Source of the DNA: Hyphomicrobiales bacterium
GTDB taxonomy: Bacteria; Pseudomonadota; Alphaproteobacteria; Rhizobiales; Rhizobiaceae
Direction: 5' to 3'
DNA length: 64,000 nucleotides
Assembly (NCBI GenBank): GCA_900472485.1
Contig: UCII01000006.1
Span: 180,754 to 244,753 of the forward strand
The notes beneath the pieces were generated by a model. That model did not search any database. It was not told the origin of the DNA and saw nothing but the letters and a program-made list of their open reading frames with translations. Made by a program: the position numbers and the translations under genes. Positions 26,312 to 35,304 of this stretch are shown one piece after another (the stretch's first letter is position 1; each line of letters begins with the position of its first letter).

Positions 26312-26740
26312 ATGTCTTATGCAGTCGATTCAACTTTGCCTTCGGTCACGCGCGCTCAGCGCGTAGCCGGCTTGATCCTTAGCGGACTGGTCATTGCCTT
26401 TCTTGTCTTTGACGGCGTGATCAAGCTCATTCCGCTGCCTGTGGTGACGGAGACGATGGCGGGGCTCGGTTATTCCGCCGATCCGGCGCTTGCGCGGCTG
26501 CTCGGCATCATCACACTCGCCTGCGCCATTCTCTACGCGATTCCGAGAACGTCGGTCCTCGGCGCCATCTTGCTGACGGGTCTTCTCGGCGGCGCGATTG
26601 CGACGCATCTGAGGATCGGCAGCCCGATCTTCTCGCATCTGCTGTTCGGCGTTTATCTCGGGGTGATCGCCTGGGGCGGACTTTATCTTCGCTATGAAGC
26701 GGTTCGGAAAATGATTCCGTTCTTTCAGCGAAGCTTTTGA
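26312..26740 (+). CDS. DoxX-like small membrane protein
   Basis: 142 residues with four hydrophobic segments (about 18-38, 62-80, 83-101, 108-127), in line with the DoxX fold. The first helix includes GLILSGLVIAFLVFDGVIKL. It should sit in the inner membrane. DoxX proteins are tied loosely to redox or thiol stress; nothing here narrows that. Downstream of the SRPBCC gene and probably co-transcribed with the ECF42 group. Confidence 0.84.
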   Translation: MSYAVDSTLPSVTRAQRVAGLILSGLVIAFLVFDGVIKLIPLPVVTETMAGLGYSADPALARLLGIITLACAILYAIPRTSVLGAILLTGLLGGAIATHLRIGSPIFSHLLFGVYLGVIAWGGLYLRYEAVRKMIPFFQRSF

Positions 26741-26779
26741 TTTCGGATTCGATTTGCTAAGGCTCGTCTCCCAATAAGG

Positions 26780-27304
26780 ATGGAGCGCGCCATGCCGCAG
26801 GTAATCATCGCGCCGGTCAAACAATCCGATGCGGACGAGCTGATCGCTGCCAATATCGCCAGCCGTGCCCATCATGTGCCATGGGCCTATCCCTTCCTCG
26901 ATCGCGACGGTTTCGATGCCTGGTTCGGTCAAACGGTGACGGGGCCGAATATCGGTCTGGTGGCACGCGACCCCGGTTCGGGCGGCATCGTCGGCGTCGT
27001 CAATATCAGCCAGATGGTTTGGGGAGGCTTTCGCAGCGCCTTTCTCGGCTATCACGGCATGGTGGGTTTTGCCGGTCAGGGGTTCATGACGGAGGCGGTT
27101 CGTCTGGCCGTCGCCCACGCCTTCGATGCGGTGGGCCTGCATCGGCTGGAGGCCAATATCCAGCCGGGCAATCATCCATCCATTGCGCTGGTCAAACGGC
27201 TCGGTTTCCGCAAGGAAGGGTTCTCGCCCAAATATCTGAAAATCGGCGGCGTATGGTGCGATCACGAGCGCTGGGCATTGCTGTCGGACGATCCGCGCTC
27301 CTGA
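26780..27304 (+). CDS. GNAT family N-acetyltransferase (RimJ/RimL-like)
   Basis: 174 residues with the acetyl-CoA fold: FLGYHGMVGFAGQGFMTEAV (beta4 with the pyrophosphate loop) and the closing HRLEANIQPGNHPSIALVKR with LGFRKEGF. The layout resembles RimJ/RimL acetyltransferases that modify protein N termini or small amines. The acceptor is unknown. Ribosome site AAGGATGGAG is upstream of ATG 26780; another in-frame ATG is at 26792. Confidence 0.88.
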   Translation: MERAMPQVIIAPVKQSDADELIAANIASRAHHVPWAYPFLDRDGFDAWFGQTVTGPNIGLVARDPGSGGIVGVVNISQMVWGGFRSAFLGYHGMVGFAGQGFMTEAVRLAVAHAFDAVGLHRLEANIQPGNHPSIALVKRLGFRKEGFSPKYLKIGGVWCDHERWALLSDDPRS

Positions 27305-27441
27305 CCACTTTCGCAATTCGAAACCCGCGCTATCTGGCAGAAAGCCCAAAAAGACATTGACTGTGCGAAGGGAAGGGGCGAAAGCCACCTTGAGCCTCTC
27401 GCCGAACCGCTGCTGAGAGAGCGGGAGTGCCGGAAGCCGTA

Positions 27442-28194
27442 ATGATCGTTTCGACCGAAGAAGAACTGACCAAGCTGAAAGATATCGGCCGCATCTGCGC
27501 CAATGCGCTGCAGGCCATGGCTGCGGCACTGGAGCCAGGCATCACCACGCTGGAGCTGGACGTTATCGGCCGCAAGGTGCTGGAGGATGCCGGCGCGCAA
27601 TCGGCGCCGGAACTGGTCTACAAGTTTCCCGGCGCGACGTGCATCAGCGTCAATGAGGAAGTGGCGCATGGTATTCCCGGTCCACGCGTCATCAAGGCGG
27701 GGGATCTGGTCAATCTCGATGTATCGGCCGAGAAGGATGGCTTCTTCTCCGATACCGGCGCATCTTTTACCGTGCCGCCGGTCAAGCCGAAGATCGAGCG
27801 CCTGTGTCGGGACGGCAAGCGGGCGCTCTGGGTCGGCCTCAACCAGGTGAAAAGCGGTGCGCCGCTTGCGAAGATCGGGCAGGCCGTCGGCGCTTTTGCC
27901 CAGAAGAACCGCTACACGCTGATCGCCAATCTCGCCAGCCATGGCATCGGTCGCTCGCTGCACGAAGAGCCCGCCGAGGTTTCCACCTGGGCGGACCCTT
28001 CCGAGACCCGGATCATGGAAGATGGCCTGGTTTTCACCGTCGAGCCGTTTCTGTCGCTCGGTGCGACCTGGGCAGAGGGCGGTGACGATGCCTGGACGCT
28101 CTATGCCGATCCGCAGGCGCCTACGGTTCAGTACGAGCACACGATCATTGCCACCCGAAACGGGCCAGTCATTCTGACACTGCCGGACGCCTAA
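27442..28194 (+). CDS. map: Type I methionine aminopeptidase
   Basis: 250 residues from ATG 27442; an upstream GTG at 27427 would add five residues and cannot be ruled out. The five metal ligands are in place: Asp in NLDVSAEKDGFFSDTG (two), His in ASHGIGRSLHEEP, Glu in FTVEPFLS and Glu in VQYEHTI. It removes initiator Met from nascent proteins. The sequence is rather diverged from the common housekeeping copy (for example SHGIGR for GHGIGR), so it may be a second Map in this genome. Confidence 0.9.
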   Translation: MIVSTEEELTKLKDIGRICANALQAMAAALEPGITTLELDVIGRKVLEDAGAQSAPELVYKFPGATCISVNEEVAHGIPGPRVIKAGDLVNLDVSAEKDGFFSDTGASFTVPPVKPKIERLCRDGKRALWVGLNQVKSGAPLAKIGQAVGAFAQKNRYTLIANLASHGIGRSLHEEPAEVSTWADPSETRIMEDGLVFTVEPFLSLGATWAEGGDDAWTLYADPQAPTVQYEHTIIATRNGPVILTLPDA

Positions 28195-28203
28195 GGCGTC
28201 GGC

Positions 28204-28884
28204 TCATTCGTCGGCCTTCGCTTCACCGCGAATGATATCGGCGGCGGCGCGCTCGAGGATATCAGCGATGCGGGCGCCTTCAGCCTTGCTCCAGGGGAAC
28301 TTCGAGCGAAGCGCGGAACGCAGCAGGTGGCGGGCGCGATGGACGTCGCCCGCGCCATGGCGATCGAACAGATTGTCGCGACCGTCTTCATCCCCGCCGT
28401 CGAAAACTTCCCGGACGCGGGCCATCTTCTCACCGATAGAGGTGAGCTTGGCGAGCGTTACCTCGACCAGATCACGGTTGTCGTCGACGCGCTTCTGGCC
28501 GCTTTCGGTGATGCGGTAGAGCTTCTTCGTGCCGCTGACCTCGACTTCGGCCTGGCCGGTCTCCTCGAGATAGGTCAGCGCCGGGTAGATGACGCCCGGA
28601 CTCGGAACATAGAAGCCGCCGGAGCGCTCCTCGAAGGTCTTGATCAGCTCATAACCGTGGCGTGGCTGCTCGGAGAGCAGGGCAAGAATGATGAGCTGCA
28701 GATCGGCCGCATCGAACTTGCGGCCGGTGCGAAACCCGCCGCCAAACATGCCGCCCTTGAAGCCTCTCATGAAGTCTCTCCTGTGCTCGCCGCGCGATTC
28801 ACGGCCTCGACCATGTCGTAGGATATATGCCTCGACGATGTCAAAGCCATCTCCGAACATGTGGCGGTCTCTAAAACCTCTCAT
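28204..28884 (-). CDS. PadR family transcriptional regulator with duplicated start region
   Basis: 226 residues from ATG 28884, which follows the ribosome site AAGGAGAAACGAT. The PadR winged helix lies at about residues 58-130 (DAADLQLIILALLSEQPRHG, GVIYPALTYLEETGQ). A second ATG at 28770 also has a good site (AGGAGAGACTTC) and the same first codons: residues MRGFRDRHMFGDGF at 28884 are echoed by MRGFKGGMFGGGF at 28770. The operator-like sequence upstream is likewise repeated. The 5' end thus appears tandemly duplicated with an offset near 114 bases, still in frame. Either start gives an intact PadR domain. Confidence 0.87.
   Translation of the reverse strand: MRGFRDRHMFGDGFDIVEAYILRHGRGRESRGEHRRDFMRGFKGGMFGGGFRTGRKFDAADLQLIILALLSEQPRHGYELIKTFEERSGGFYVPSPGVIYPALTYLEETGQAEVEVSGTKKLYRITESGQKRVDDNRDLVEVTLAKLTSIGEKMARVREVFDGGDEDGRDNLFDRHGAGDVHRARHLLRSALRSKFPWSKAEGARIADILERAAADIIRGEAKADE
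28811..28841 (-). promoter_or_regulatory. Decayed second copy of the padR operator, inside the coding region
   Basis: CATGTCGTAGGATATATG at 28812-28829 matches CATGTCGTACGATATATA at 28924-28941 at 16 of 18 positions and sits the same distance before a start codon. The palindrome is broken here. It is best read as the inner copy from a tandem duplication of operator, ribosome site and first codons. Confidence 0.55.
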
Positions 28885-28930
28885 ATCGTTTCTCCTTGAA
28901 GTGTGAGAGTTTATATCGTTAGTCATGTCG

Positions 28931-28946
28931 TACGATATATATCGTA
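28931..28946. promoter_or_regulatory. Perfect 16-base palindrome upstream of padR
   Basis: TACGATATATATCGTA is fully self-complementary. It lies 47 bases before the padR start codon at 28884, with another ATATCGT half-site at 28913-28919. PadR regulators are usually autoregulated through AT-rich palindromes, so this is the best operator candidate. It could also serve any minus-strand promoter of padR; bacA faces away and starts 250 bases to the right. Confidence 0.6.
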
Positions 28947-29195
28947 AGATAGCATTCTGCAAGAGGGTGGTTTGCGGACGAGATGGATCAAAGAAGAAGG
29001 CGTGACCGTATAGGGGAGGAGTTCATCCAATGGGTGAAAATTCGCCGTTGAACAACTGCATCACGATCATGGGATAAGCGATTACATCTACGTAAGAATA
29101 GGCCGCTGGCGGTTGCCGCTCCCGGCGAACTGTCCTAGGCTCGCCACAAATTGACGCCATTGCGGCCGTTCGAACCAACAGGAAGCCTAACCGTC

Positions 29196-30461
29196 GTGTT
29201 TCATTCTTTCTTCCCGAATCCGAGATTATTTTTTTCCTCAGCGGTCGCCTGGGCGCTCGTCTGCGTCTTCCTATGGTATTTTGTCGGCGCGCATGTCGTG
29301 GCGTCCATGGGGTATCCGCCGCTGCCGGAAGAACAGCAGCCGGTCGGGGCTGCGTTCTTTGTTACTCCTACTAATTTCTTGTTTTATCTTTACTTTATTC
29401 TCTGTGCAGCGGTCTTTTGCGGCTTCTGGCATGTGGTTTCGAAGGGCAACCCCTGGATCGTATGGTCCGTGTGGGGTTCCGCTTTCATCGTCTTCATCAC
29501 CTATTTCGGTGTTCAGATCGACGTTGCAGTAAACGTATGGCGCCGGCCCTTCTTTGACCTCCTGCAAAATGCGCTCGGCGGAAAGCCCGGCGTTACGGAT
29601 GGGGATTTCTACGGATTGTTATGGGCGTTCACGCAACTCGGTCTCGTGGGCGTCGCCGTCAGCGTTATTTCGTCGTTTTTCCTAAGCCACTATCTCTTCC
29701 GCTGGCGTTGGGCGATGAATAATTTCTATATGTCGAAATGGGAAAAGCTCCGACATATCGAAGGCGCATCGCAGCGTGTCCAGGAAGATACGATGCGTTT
29801 TGCGACCAACCTCGAAGGGCTCGGCGTCAGCCTGATCGGCTCCGTCATGACGCTCATTGTCTTCTTGCCAATTCTGTTGGAACTGTCGAAATACGTGACC
29901 GATCTGCCGATTATCGGCGCAATTCCCTATTCGCTCGTTTGGTTGGCGCTGATTTGGTCGGTATTCGGTACGTTCCTGCTTGCGCTGTTCGGGATCAAGC
30001 TTCCGGGGTTGAACTTCCGCAATCAGCGTGTCGAGGCAGCCTACCGAAAAGAGCTTGTCTATGGCGAGGATCGCGAAGACCGCGCACAGCCGCCCACCGT
30101 GGCGGAACTCTTCTCAAACGTTCGCCGCAACTATTTCCGCATGTACTTCCACTACGCCTATTTTAACGTCGCTCGCTATTCCTACGGCCAGCTCGACGCG
30201 ATCTTCCTCTATTTCGTGCTGGTTCCGACTTTCGTCGCGCATAAGATCACGCTCGGCATCTGGCAGCAGATCGCCACGGCCTTCGGTCAGGTCAGCAACT
30301 CCTTCCAGTATCTCGTCAGCTCCTGGACGACGATCATCGAGCTTTTGTCGATCCACAAGCGTCTGAAGGCTTTCGAGGCCGCTATCTATGACGAGCCATT
30401 GCCGCCGATCGATCAGCGCTATTTGGAGCGTGAAGCAGGCGTAATTCACGCGGATGGCTGA
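29196..30461 (+). CDS. bacA: BacA/SbmA peptide transporter
   Basis: 421 residues from GTG 29196 (VFHSFFPNPRLFF), with AGGAAG about 10 bases upstream; this gives the length of Sinorhizobium BacA. A longer TTG start at 29151 is unlikely. At least seven hydrophobic segments are seen, and the SbmA/BacA core includes RWRWAMNNFYMSKWEKLRHIEG and GASQRVQEDTMRFA. The protein is an inner-membrane peptide importer that takes up proline-rich and NCR peptides and affects very-long-chain fatty acid lipid A. It is needed for bacteroid development in some rhizobia. An intrinsic terminator follows at once. Confidence 0.93.
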   Translation: MFHSFFPNPRLFFSSAVAWALVCVFLWYFVGAHVVASMGYPPLPEEQQPVGAAFFVTPTNFLFYLYFILCAAVFCGFWHVVSKGNPWIVWSVWGSAFIVFITYFGVQIDVAVNVWRRPFFDLLQNALGGKPGVTDGDFYGLLWAFTQLGLVGVAVSVISSFFLSHYLFRWRWAMNNFYMSKWEKLRHIEGASQRVQEDTMRFATNLEGLGVSLIGSVMTLIVFLPILLELSKYVTDLPIIGAIPYSLVWLALIWSVFGTFLLALFGIKLPGLNFRNQRVEAAYRKELVYGEDREDRAQPPTVAELFSNVRRNYFRMYFHYAYFNVARYSYGQLDAIFLYFVLVPTFVAHKITLGIWQQIATAFGQVSNSFQYLVSSWTTIIELLSIHKRLKAFEAAIYDEPLPPIDQRYLEREAGVIHADG

Positions 30462-30467
30462 CGAATT

Positions 30468-30492
30468 AAGGCTCCGGAAACGGAGCCTTTTT
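30468..30492 (+). terminator. Rho-independent terminator of bacA
   Basis: AAGGCTCCGGAAACGGAGCC followed by five T residues. The stem is GGCTCCG/CGGAGCC with a GAAA-like loop, 7 bases after the bacA stop codon. Structure and position are both typical. Confidence 0.88.
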
Positions 30493-30600
30493 CAATGGGA
30501 GGAGGTTGATTTTAGGCTTTCGACTTTGGAGGTAAGGGAAAGGTTTCCTTTGCCGCACCGCCGGTCCTTCGCTTTGGCTCGGGCTTTGCCCGACCGCTCA

Positions 30601-31581
30601 TCACCCCTGTTGCGGCTTGCCGCGTGCTGCGATCAGCGGGATCGCTTCGGAATAGCTGACGCAGGCAACATCCTGCTTGTGGCAGACATCGCTGACGAAG
30701 CGGTCGAGGGCGCGCCAATAGGCGCCGTCATTCATTTCGACGAAATGGAAACCGAGCTGCAGAGGAATGCGCTCGCCGTCATATTGCTTGTTGAAGGCGG
30801 CTTCGAAGGCATCGAAGGTGCGGTCTTCATAGGTCTTGGCATTGGCCTTGTCCTCGGCGCCCTTGGAGTGGCGGACATAGAGATTGTAGTCCATGCCGAT
30901 GACTGGGCGATGTTCGGGACCTTCGGGGATCAAGGGCAGGCCGAAGCGATAGATGCCGTCGACGACCTGCGGCAGGGCAGGGCCTTTGGTGACGAGGCTT
31001 GCATCGTACTGGAAGCCCATCTCCTTTTCCGCCGGCACGAGGCCATCGCTGGTGGAGAGATAGGGTGCGCGGAACCCCTTGATGTCGTGCGTGGCGAAAT
31101 CTTCCCAGCCCTGGGGTTCCTTGTCTGCAAGGCCGACATTCTTCCAGGCGTCACGAAGGGCGACGCGCGCATTCATGAATTCCTGGCTCCAATCGGCCGC
31201 ACTCCAGCCCTTGCCGTCGAAATGGCCGCAGGCATGGCTTGATATGTCGTGGCCTTCCTGATGTGCGCCCCAGATGTTGGCGATGCGGGCGCGGACATCG
31301 TCCTCGCTCTTGGCGAAGCCGACATTCGATTTGCCTGGCCGCTGTTTTGGCCCCTGATAGGCTTTTGCCTGCGCCTTGTTCATCAGGAAGGTGCAGGACA
31401 GAAAGTAGGTGAAATGCGCGCCATTGCGCGAAGCGATCTCGCGGCTCTTGGTCCAGAGCGCGTTGTCATGAGCGCCATCGAAGGAAATCATGACCAGTTG
31501 CTTGGGCTTGCCATCGGCTTGGGCGGCTGCGGGCAGCCCTAAGGACATGGCGAGCGAGAGACAGGTAGCTAAGCGAAACAT
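30601..31581 (-). CDS. Exported polysaccharide deacetylase family protein
   Basis: 326 residues from ATG 31581, giving a clear signal peptide (MFRLATCLSLAMSLGLPAAAQA); a longer frame to 31674 would bury it. The NodB-type fold is indicated by VMISFDGAHDN (catalytic and metal Asp), HDISSHACGHFDG (metal His residues) and KGFRAPYLSTSDG. Such enzymes remove N- or O-acetyl groups from polysaccharides in the periplasm or outside. The substrate is unknown. Convergent with bacA. Confidence 0.82.
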   Translation of the reverse strand: MFRLATCLSLAMSLGLPAAAQADGKPKQLVMISFDGAHDNALWTKSREIASRNGAHFTYFLSCTFLMNKAQAKAYQGPKQRPGKSNVGFAKSEDDVRARIANIWGAHQEGHDISSHACGHFDGKGWSAADWSQEFMNARVALRDAWKNVGLADKEPQGWEDFATHDIKGFRAPYLSTSDGLVPAEKEMGFQYDASLVTKGPALPQVVDGIYRFGLPLIPEGPEHRPVIGMDYNLYVRHSKGAEDKANAKTYEDRTFDAFEAAFNKQYDGERIPLQLGFHFVEMNDGAYWRALDRFVSDVCHKQDVACVSYSEAIPLIAARGKPQQG

Positions 31582-31757
31582 GGGCACCGAACACTGATTG
31601 GGTCGAGCACCTTGCCAAACTAATCTGGTGATATCGGGTGGCGTGCTCCGGGTCGCTTCCTTCCTTTCGCGCAAATGCGGCGAAGCTGCGGTGATGCTGG
31701 CATTTTTTTGCGGCAGCCGATAAGGATGTGACTACAAGACCATAGAGGATTTCATCC

Positions 31758-32339
31758 ATGGCATTGCTCATTCTCGGCATTGTTCTTTTTCTCGGCCTCC
31801 ATCTTATCCGCGTCGTGGCACCTGGCTTGCGAAGCTCGTTGATTGCGAGTTTGGGCGAGGGCGGCTGGAAGGGTGCCTATTCGATTGCCAGTATCGTGGC
31901 GCTGATCATTCTGATCTACGGCTTTGGTCAGGCGCGCGACATGACACCGATCTGGACACCGCCGTTCTGGATGAGTCACATCACCATCCTGCTGATGCTT
32001 TTCGCCCTCATCTGTCTTGTCGTCTCGCTGCTGCCGGCGGGGCATATCGCGGTTAGGACCAAGCATCCGATGGTGCTTTCGGTGAAGATCTGGGCGCTGG
32101 CGCATCTTCTCTCCAATGGCGATGGAGCGGCCATCCTGCTCTTTGCTGCCTTTCTCGCGTGGGGCGTGATCCTGCGCATTTCGCTCAAACGGCGCGAGCG
32201 TGCCGGCGAAATCATCCTGCGTCCCTTCGTCTCGGCGAAATATGATCTTTATGCGATCGTCATCGGCGTTATTGTCTGGGCCTTGATCATTTGGAAGCTT
32301 CATGCGTGGATTATCGGGGTTTCGCCGCTCGTTATGTGA
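31758..32339 (+). CDS. NnrU family membrane protein
   Basis: 193 residues with about five hydrophobic segments. It begins MALLILGIVLFLGLHLIRVV and keeps the NnrU-type pattern TKHPMVLSVKIWALAHLLSNGD near residues 102-123. NnrU was described with nitric oxide and nitrite metabolism genes in denitrifiers, but the fold is shared with isoprenoid-related membrane proteins and is common in genomes without denitrification. No nir or nor genes are near, so a denitrification role is not supported here. Confidence 0.85.
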   Translation: MALLILGIVLFLGLHLIRVVAPGLRSSLIASLGEGGWKGAYSIASIVALIILIYGFGQARDMTPIWTPPFWMSHITILLMLFALICLVVSLLPAGHIAVRTKHPMVLSVKIWALAHLLSNGDGAAILLFAAFLAWGVILRISLKRRERAGEIILRPFVSAKYDLYAIVIGVIVWALIIWKLHAWIIGVSPLVM

Positions 32340-32436
32340 CGATTTCTGCCATTCCCCCTTACATCAGCCGCAAAATGGAGTAGAAGGCCCCACTAAACCT
32401 AAGCTTTGAACTATTTGGCCTGGGCCGGAGACAAGA

Positions 32437-33120
32437 ATGGCATTCAATGACGACAGCTTCATCCGCGAGGTGAACGAGGAACTGCGCTCGGACCAGCTGC
32501 GGTTCATATGGCGCCGTTTCGGCAAGCTCATCATCGGTGCTGCCGTGCTCGTCGTTCTCGGCACCGCGGCCTATAGCGGCTATCGCTATTGGGCCGGCAA
32601 TCAGGCCGGCAGCGGCGGCGATCAGTTCATTGCCGCGCTGACGCTTGCCGACCAAAACAAGACGGATGAAGCGCTGGCCGCATTCGCCGCCATCGAAAAG
32701 AGTGGCCCTGGCTCCTATCCGGTGCTGGCCCGCCTGCGCGCCGCGACGCTGCAGGCGCAGAAGGGGGACAAGGCCGCTGCCATCGCCACGTTCTCGGCGG
32801 TCGGCAAGCAGACGGACCTTCCGGTCGTTATCCGTAATGCTGCCCGCCTGCGTGCTGCCTACCTTCTCGTCGATACCGGCACTTACGATCAGGTCGCCGC
32901 CGAAGCCCAGGAACTGGCCGTCCCGGCTGATGCCTTCCGCCATTCGGCGCGCGACGTTCTCGGCCTTGCCGCTTACAAGGCCGGCGATTTCGCCAAGGCC
33001 CGGCAATGGTTCCAGGCGATCGTCGACGATCCGCAGAGCCCGCGCAACGTTGCCAACCGTGCCCAGATGCTGCTCGATCTCATCACTGCATCCGGCAAGG
33101 CTCCGGTCGCAAAAGGCTGA
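32437..33120 (+). CDS. YfgM-like TPR membrane-anchored protein upstream of der
   Basis: 227 residues. A short cytoplasmic N terminus ([14 protein letters not shown]) leads into one membrane segment at about 25-48 ([21 protein letters not shown]). The rest is a periplasmic helical repeat domain with Ala-rich TPR-like units ([20 protein letters not shown]). The family (TPR_21/YfgM) sits next to der in many proteobacteria; YfgM assists envelope protein folding with SecYEG and PpiD. BamB, usually between yfgM and der in gamma-proteobacteria, is absent. der follows after 11 bases. Confidence 0.85.
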   Translation: MAFNDDSFIREVNEELRSDQLRFIWRRFGKLIIGAAVLVVLGTAAYSGYRYWAGNQAGSGGDQFIAALTLADQNKTDEALAAFAAIEKSGPGSYPVLARLRAATLQAQKGDKAAAIATFSAVGKQTDLPVVIRNAARLRAAYLLVDTGTYDQVAAEAQELAVPADAFRHSARDVLGLAAYKAGDFAKARQWFQAIVDDPQSPRNVANRAQMLLDLITASGKAPVAKG

Positions 33121-33131
33121 AGGATCGCTCA

Positions 33132-34559
33132 ATGAGTTTTACGGTCGCGATCGTCGGTCGCCCGAATGTCGGCAAGTCCACGCTGTTCAACCGTCTGGTT
33201 GGCAAGAAGCTGGCGCTCGTCGACGATACGCCGGGCGTCACGCGTGACCGTCGTCCCGGCGATGCCAAGCTGATCGATCTGCGTTTTCGCATCGTCGATA
33301 CCGCCGGTCTCGAAGAGGCCCAGGATGAATCACTTCAGGGTCGCATGCGCGCCCAGACGGAAGCGGCGATCGATGAGGCTGATCTGACGCTCTTCGTCGT
33401 CGATGCGAAGATGGGCTTGACCCATGTCGACAAGACGCTCGCCGAAATGTTGCGCAAGCGCGGCAGACCTGTTGTGCTCGTCGCCAACAAATCCGAGGCG
33501 CGCGGCTCCGATAGCGGCTTCTATGACGCCTATACGCTCGGCCTTGGCGAGCCTTGCCCGATCTCGGCCGAGCATGGCCAGGGCATGATGGATCTGCGCG
33601 ACGCGATCGTCGAGGCGATCGGCCCCGAACGCGCCTTCGGGGAAGAGGAAGATGAGGCGGAGACGAATGTCAGCATTCCGCGCCCTGCCGTCGGCGAAGA
33701 TGGCGAAGAGATCGACGAAGAGCCCGCCTATGACGAGACGCGCCCGTTGCGCGTGGCGATCGTCGGCCGTCCGAATGCCGGTAAGTCGACGCTCATCAAC
33801 CGCTTTCTTGGCGAAGATAGGCTGCTAACCGGCCCCGAAGCCGGCATTACCCGCGATTCCATCTCCGTCGACTGGACCTGGCGCGGCCGCACCGTCAAAA
33901 TGTTCGATACCGCCGGCATGCGCCGCAAGGCAAAGGTGACCGAGAAGCTGGAGAAGCTTTCGGTTGCCGACACGCTGCGCGCCATCCGTTTCGCCGAAAC
34001 CGTCGTCATCGTCTTCGACGCGACCATTCCCTTCGAGAAGCAGGATCTGCAGATCGTCGATCTCGTGATCCGTGAGGGACGCGCCGCCGTGCTTGCCTTC
34101 AACAAGTGGGACATGATCGAGGATCGTCAGGCTGTCCTTGCCGATCTGCGCGAAAAGACCGACCGGCTATTGCCGCAGGCACGCGGCATTCGCGCTATTC
34201 CGATCGCCGGCCAGACGGGCGAGGGGCTTGACCGCCTCATGCAGGCGATCGTTGATACCGACAAGGTCTGGAACAAGCGCGTCTCGACCGCGCGCCTCAA
34301 CCGGTGGCTCGAGACGCAGCAGGTTCAGCATCCGCCGCCGGCCGTTTCCGGCCGCCGCATCAAGCTGAAATACATGACGCAGGTAAAGGCGCGGCCGCCG
34401 GCCTTCATGATCTCGTGCACTCGCTCGGATGCTCTGCCGGAGTCCTATGTGCGTTATCTGATCAACGGTCTGCGCGCGGACTTCGCCATGCCCGGCGTAC
34501 CGATCCGCATCCATTTCCGGACGTCGGAAAATCCTTACGAAAACAAGAAGAAGCGGTAA
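33132..34559 (+). CDS. der: Ribosome biogenesis GTPase Der (EngA)
   Basis: 475 residues from ATG 33132 ([17 protein letters not shown]). Two tandem GTPase domains: G1 motifs GRPNVGKST near residue 9 and GRPNAGKST near 211, G3 DTAGLE and DTAGMR, and G4 NKSE and NKWD. The C-terminal KH-like domain includes [18 protein letters not shown] and the FRTSENPY end. Essential for 50S subunit assembly. The linker of about 40 residues between the GTPase domains is very acidic. Confidence 0.96.
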   Translation: MSFTVAIVGRPNVGKSTLFNRLVGKKLALVDDTPGVTRDRRPGDAKLIDLRFRIVDTAGLEEAQDESLQGRMRAQTEAAIDEADLTLFVVDAKMGLTHVDKTLAEMLRKRGRPVVLVANKSEARGSDSGFYDAYTLGLGEPCPISAEHGQGMMDLRDAIVEAIGPERAFGEEEDEAETNVSIPRPAVGEDGEEIDEEPAYDETRPLRVAIVGRPNAGKSTLINRFLGEDRLLTGPEAGITRDSISVDWTWRGRTVKMFDTAGMRRKAKVTEKLEKLSVADTLRAIRFAETVVIVFDATIPFEKQDLQIVDLVIREGRAAVLAFNKWDMIEDRQAVLADLREKTDRLLPQARGIRAIPIAGQTGEGLDRLMQAIVDTDKVWNKRVSTARLNRWLETQQVQHPPPAVSGRRIKLKYMTQVKARPPAFMISCTRSDALPESYVRYLINGLRADFAMPGVPIRIHFRTSENPYENKKKR

Positions 34560-34598
34560 ATCGCGTAAGCGGCAGACCGCGTGATCGCGCGCGTCAAT

Positions 34599-35039
34599 TC
34601 AGGCTGCGTTTCTGCTCAGCGCTTCGCGCAGCATCGTGATTTCCGCCTTCAGCCGCGTCAGTTCGTCGGCCGTTTGCTCGGTGGCATCAAAGATGCACGG
34701 CGGAACGGTTGCGGCCTTCTTCTTCAGCGCCTTGCCTTCGCTGGTCAGCTGGATCATTACCTGGCGCTCGTCTTCCTTGCTGCGGATGCGCTTGATAAAG
34801 CCAGCTGCCTCCAGACGTTTCAACAGCGGCGTCAGCGTGCTTGATTCCAGGAACAGCTTTTCACCGATACCGCCGACGGTCTGGCCGTCTTCTTCCCATA
34901 GCGTCACCATGACGAGATATTGCGGATAGGTGAGATTAAGCGCGTCCAGCATGGGTTTATAGAGCCGATTCATCGCATGGTTCGCCGAATAGAGCGCGAA
35001 GCAGATGAAGTTATCCAGCTTTAACAGGTCGTCAGTCAT
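34599..35039 (-). CDS. ohrR: MarR family regulator, OhrR type (organic hydroperoxide sensor)
   Basis: 146 residues from ATG 35039, preceded by AGGGAG; a longer frame to 35093 is unlikely. The redox Cys of OhrR is in [17 protein letters not shown], near residue 13. The winged helix follows ([34 protein letters not shown]). OhrR represses ohr until the Cys is oxidised by organic peroxides. The usual ohr gene is not adjacent, so the target is elsewhere, or this is a related MarR sensor. Convergent with der. Confidence 0.83.
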   Translation of the reverse strand: MTDDLLKLDNFICFALYSANHAMNRLYKPMLDALNLTYPQYLVMVTLWEEDGQTVGGIGEKLFLESSTLTPLLKRLEAAGFIKRIRSKEDERQVMIQLTSEGKALKKKAATVPPCIFDATEQTADELTRLKAEITMLREALSRNAA

Positions 35040-35080
35040 CCCAAGAACTCCCTGAGAGGCCTCATGTAAGTCGTGCGATA

Positions 35081-35100
35081 AATAATTGTACACCCAAATT
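35081..35100 (-). promoter_or_regulatory. Likely ohrR promoter with OhrR-type half-site
   Basis: On the minus strand TACAATT (35090-35084) overlaps a good -10 sequence TACAAT and matches one arm of the OhrR box TACAATTnnAATTGTA. The other arm is degenerate (ATTTATCG). It lies about 45 bases before the ohrR start. Autorepression is inferred from the family. Confidence 0.5.
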
Positions 35101-35304
35101 TATGCCTGGGCTATGGGTTTCTTCCTTTTTGAGGATACTGTTCGCTGGCAGATATCTTCCGACACTTCCATCTCGGCAGGAGATTTGACAGCGGGTATTA
35201 TGGCAGGATCTCAGATGCTGACCTTGAAACCAAGGACGAAATGCCCTTGGTTTCTGCCGCGTCAGGTCAACAAGATTCAATGCTGAAAGAAGCAGACTCC
35301 GAGT

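Noticed and set aside
31758..32339. nnrU-like gene as a sign of denitrification
   Set aside because: No nir, nor or nnr genes are nearby, and NnrU-family proteins occur widely without them.
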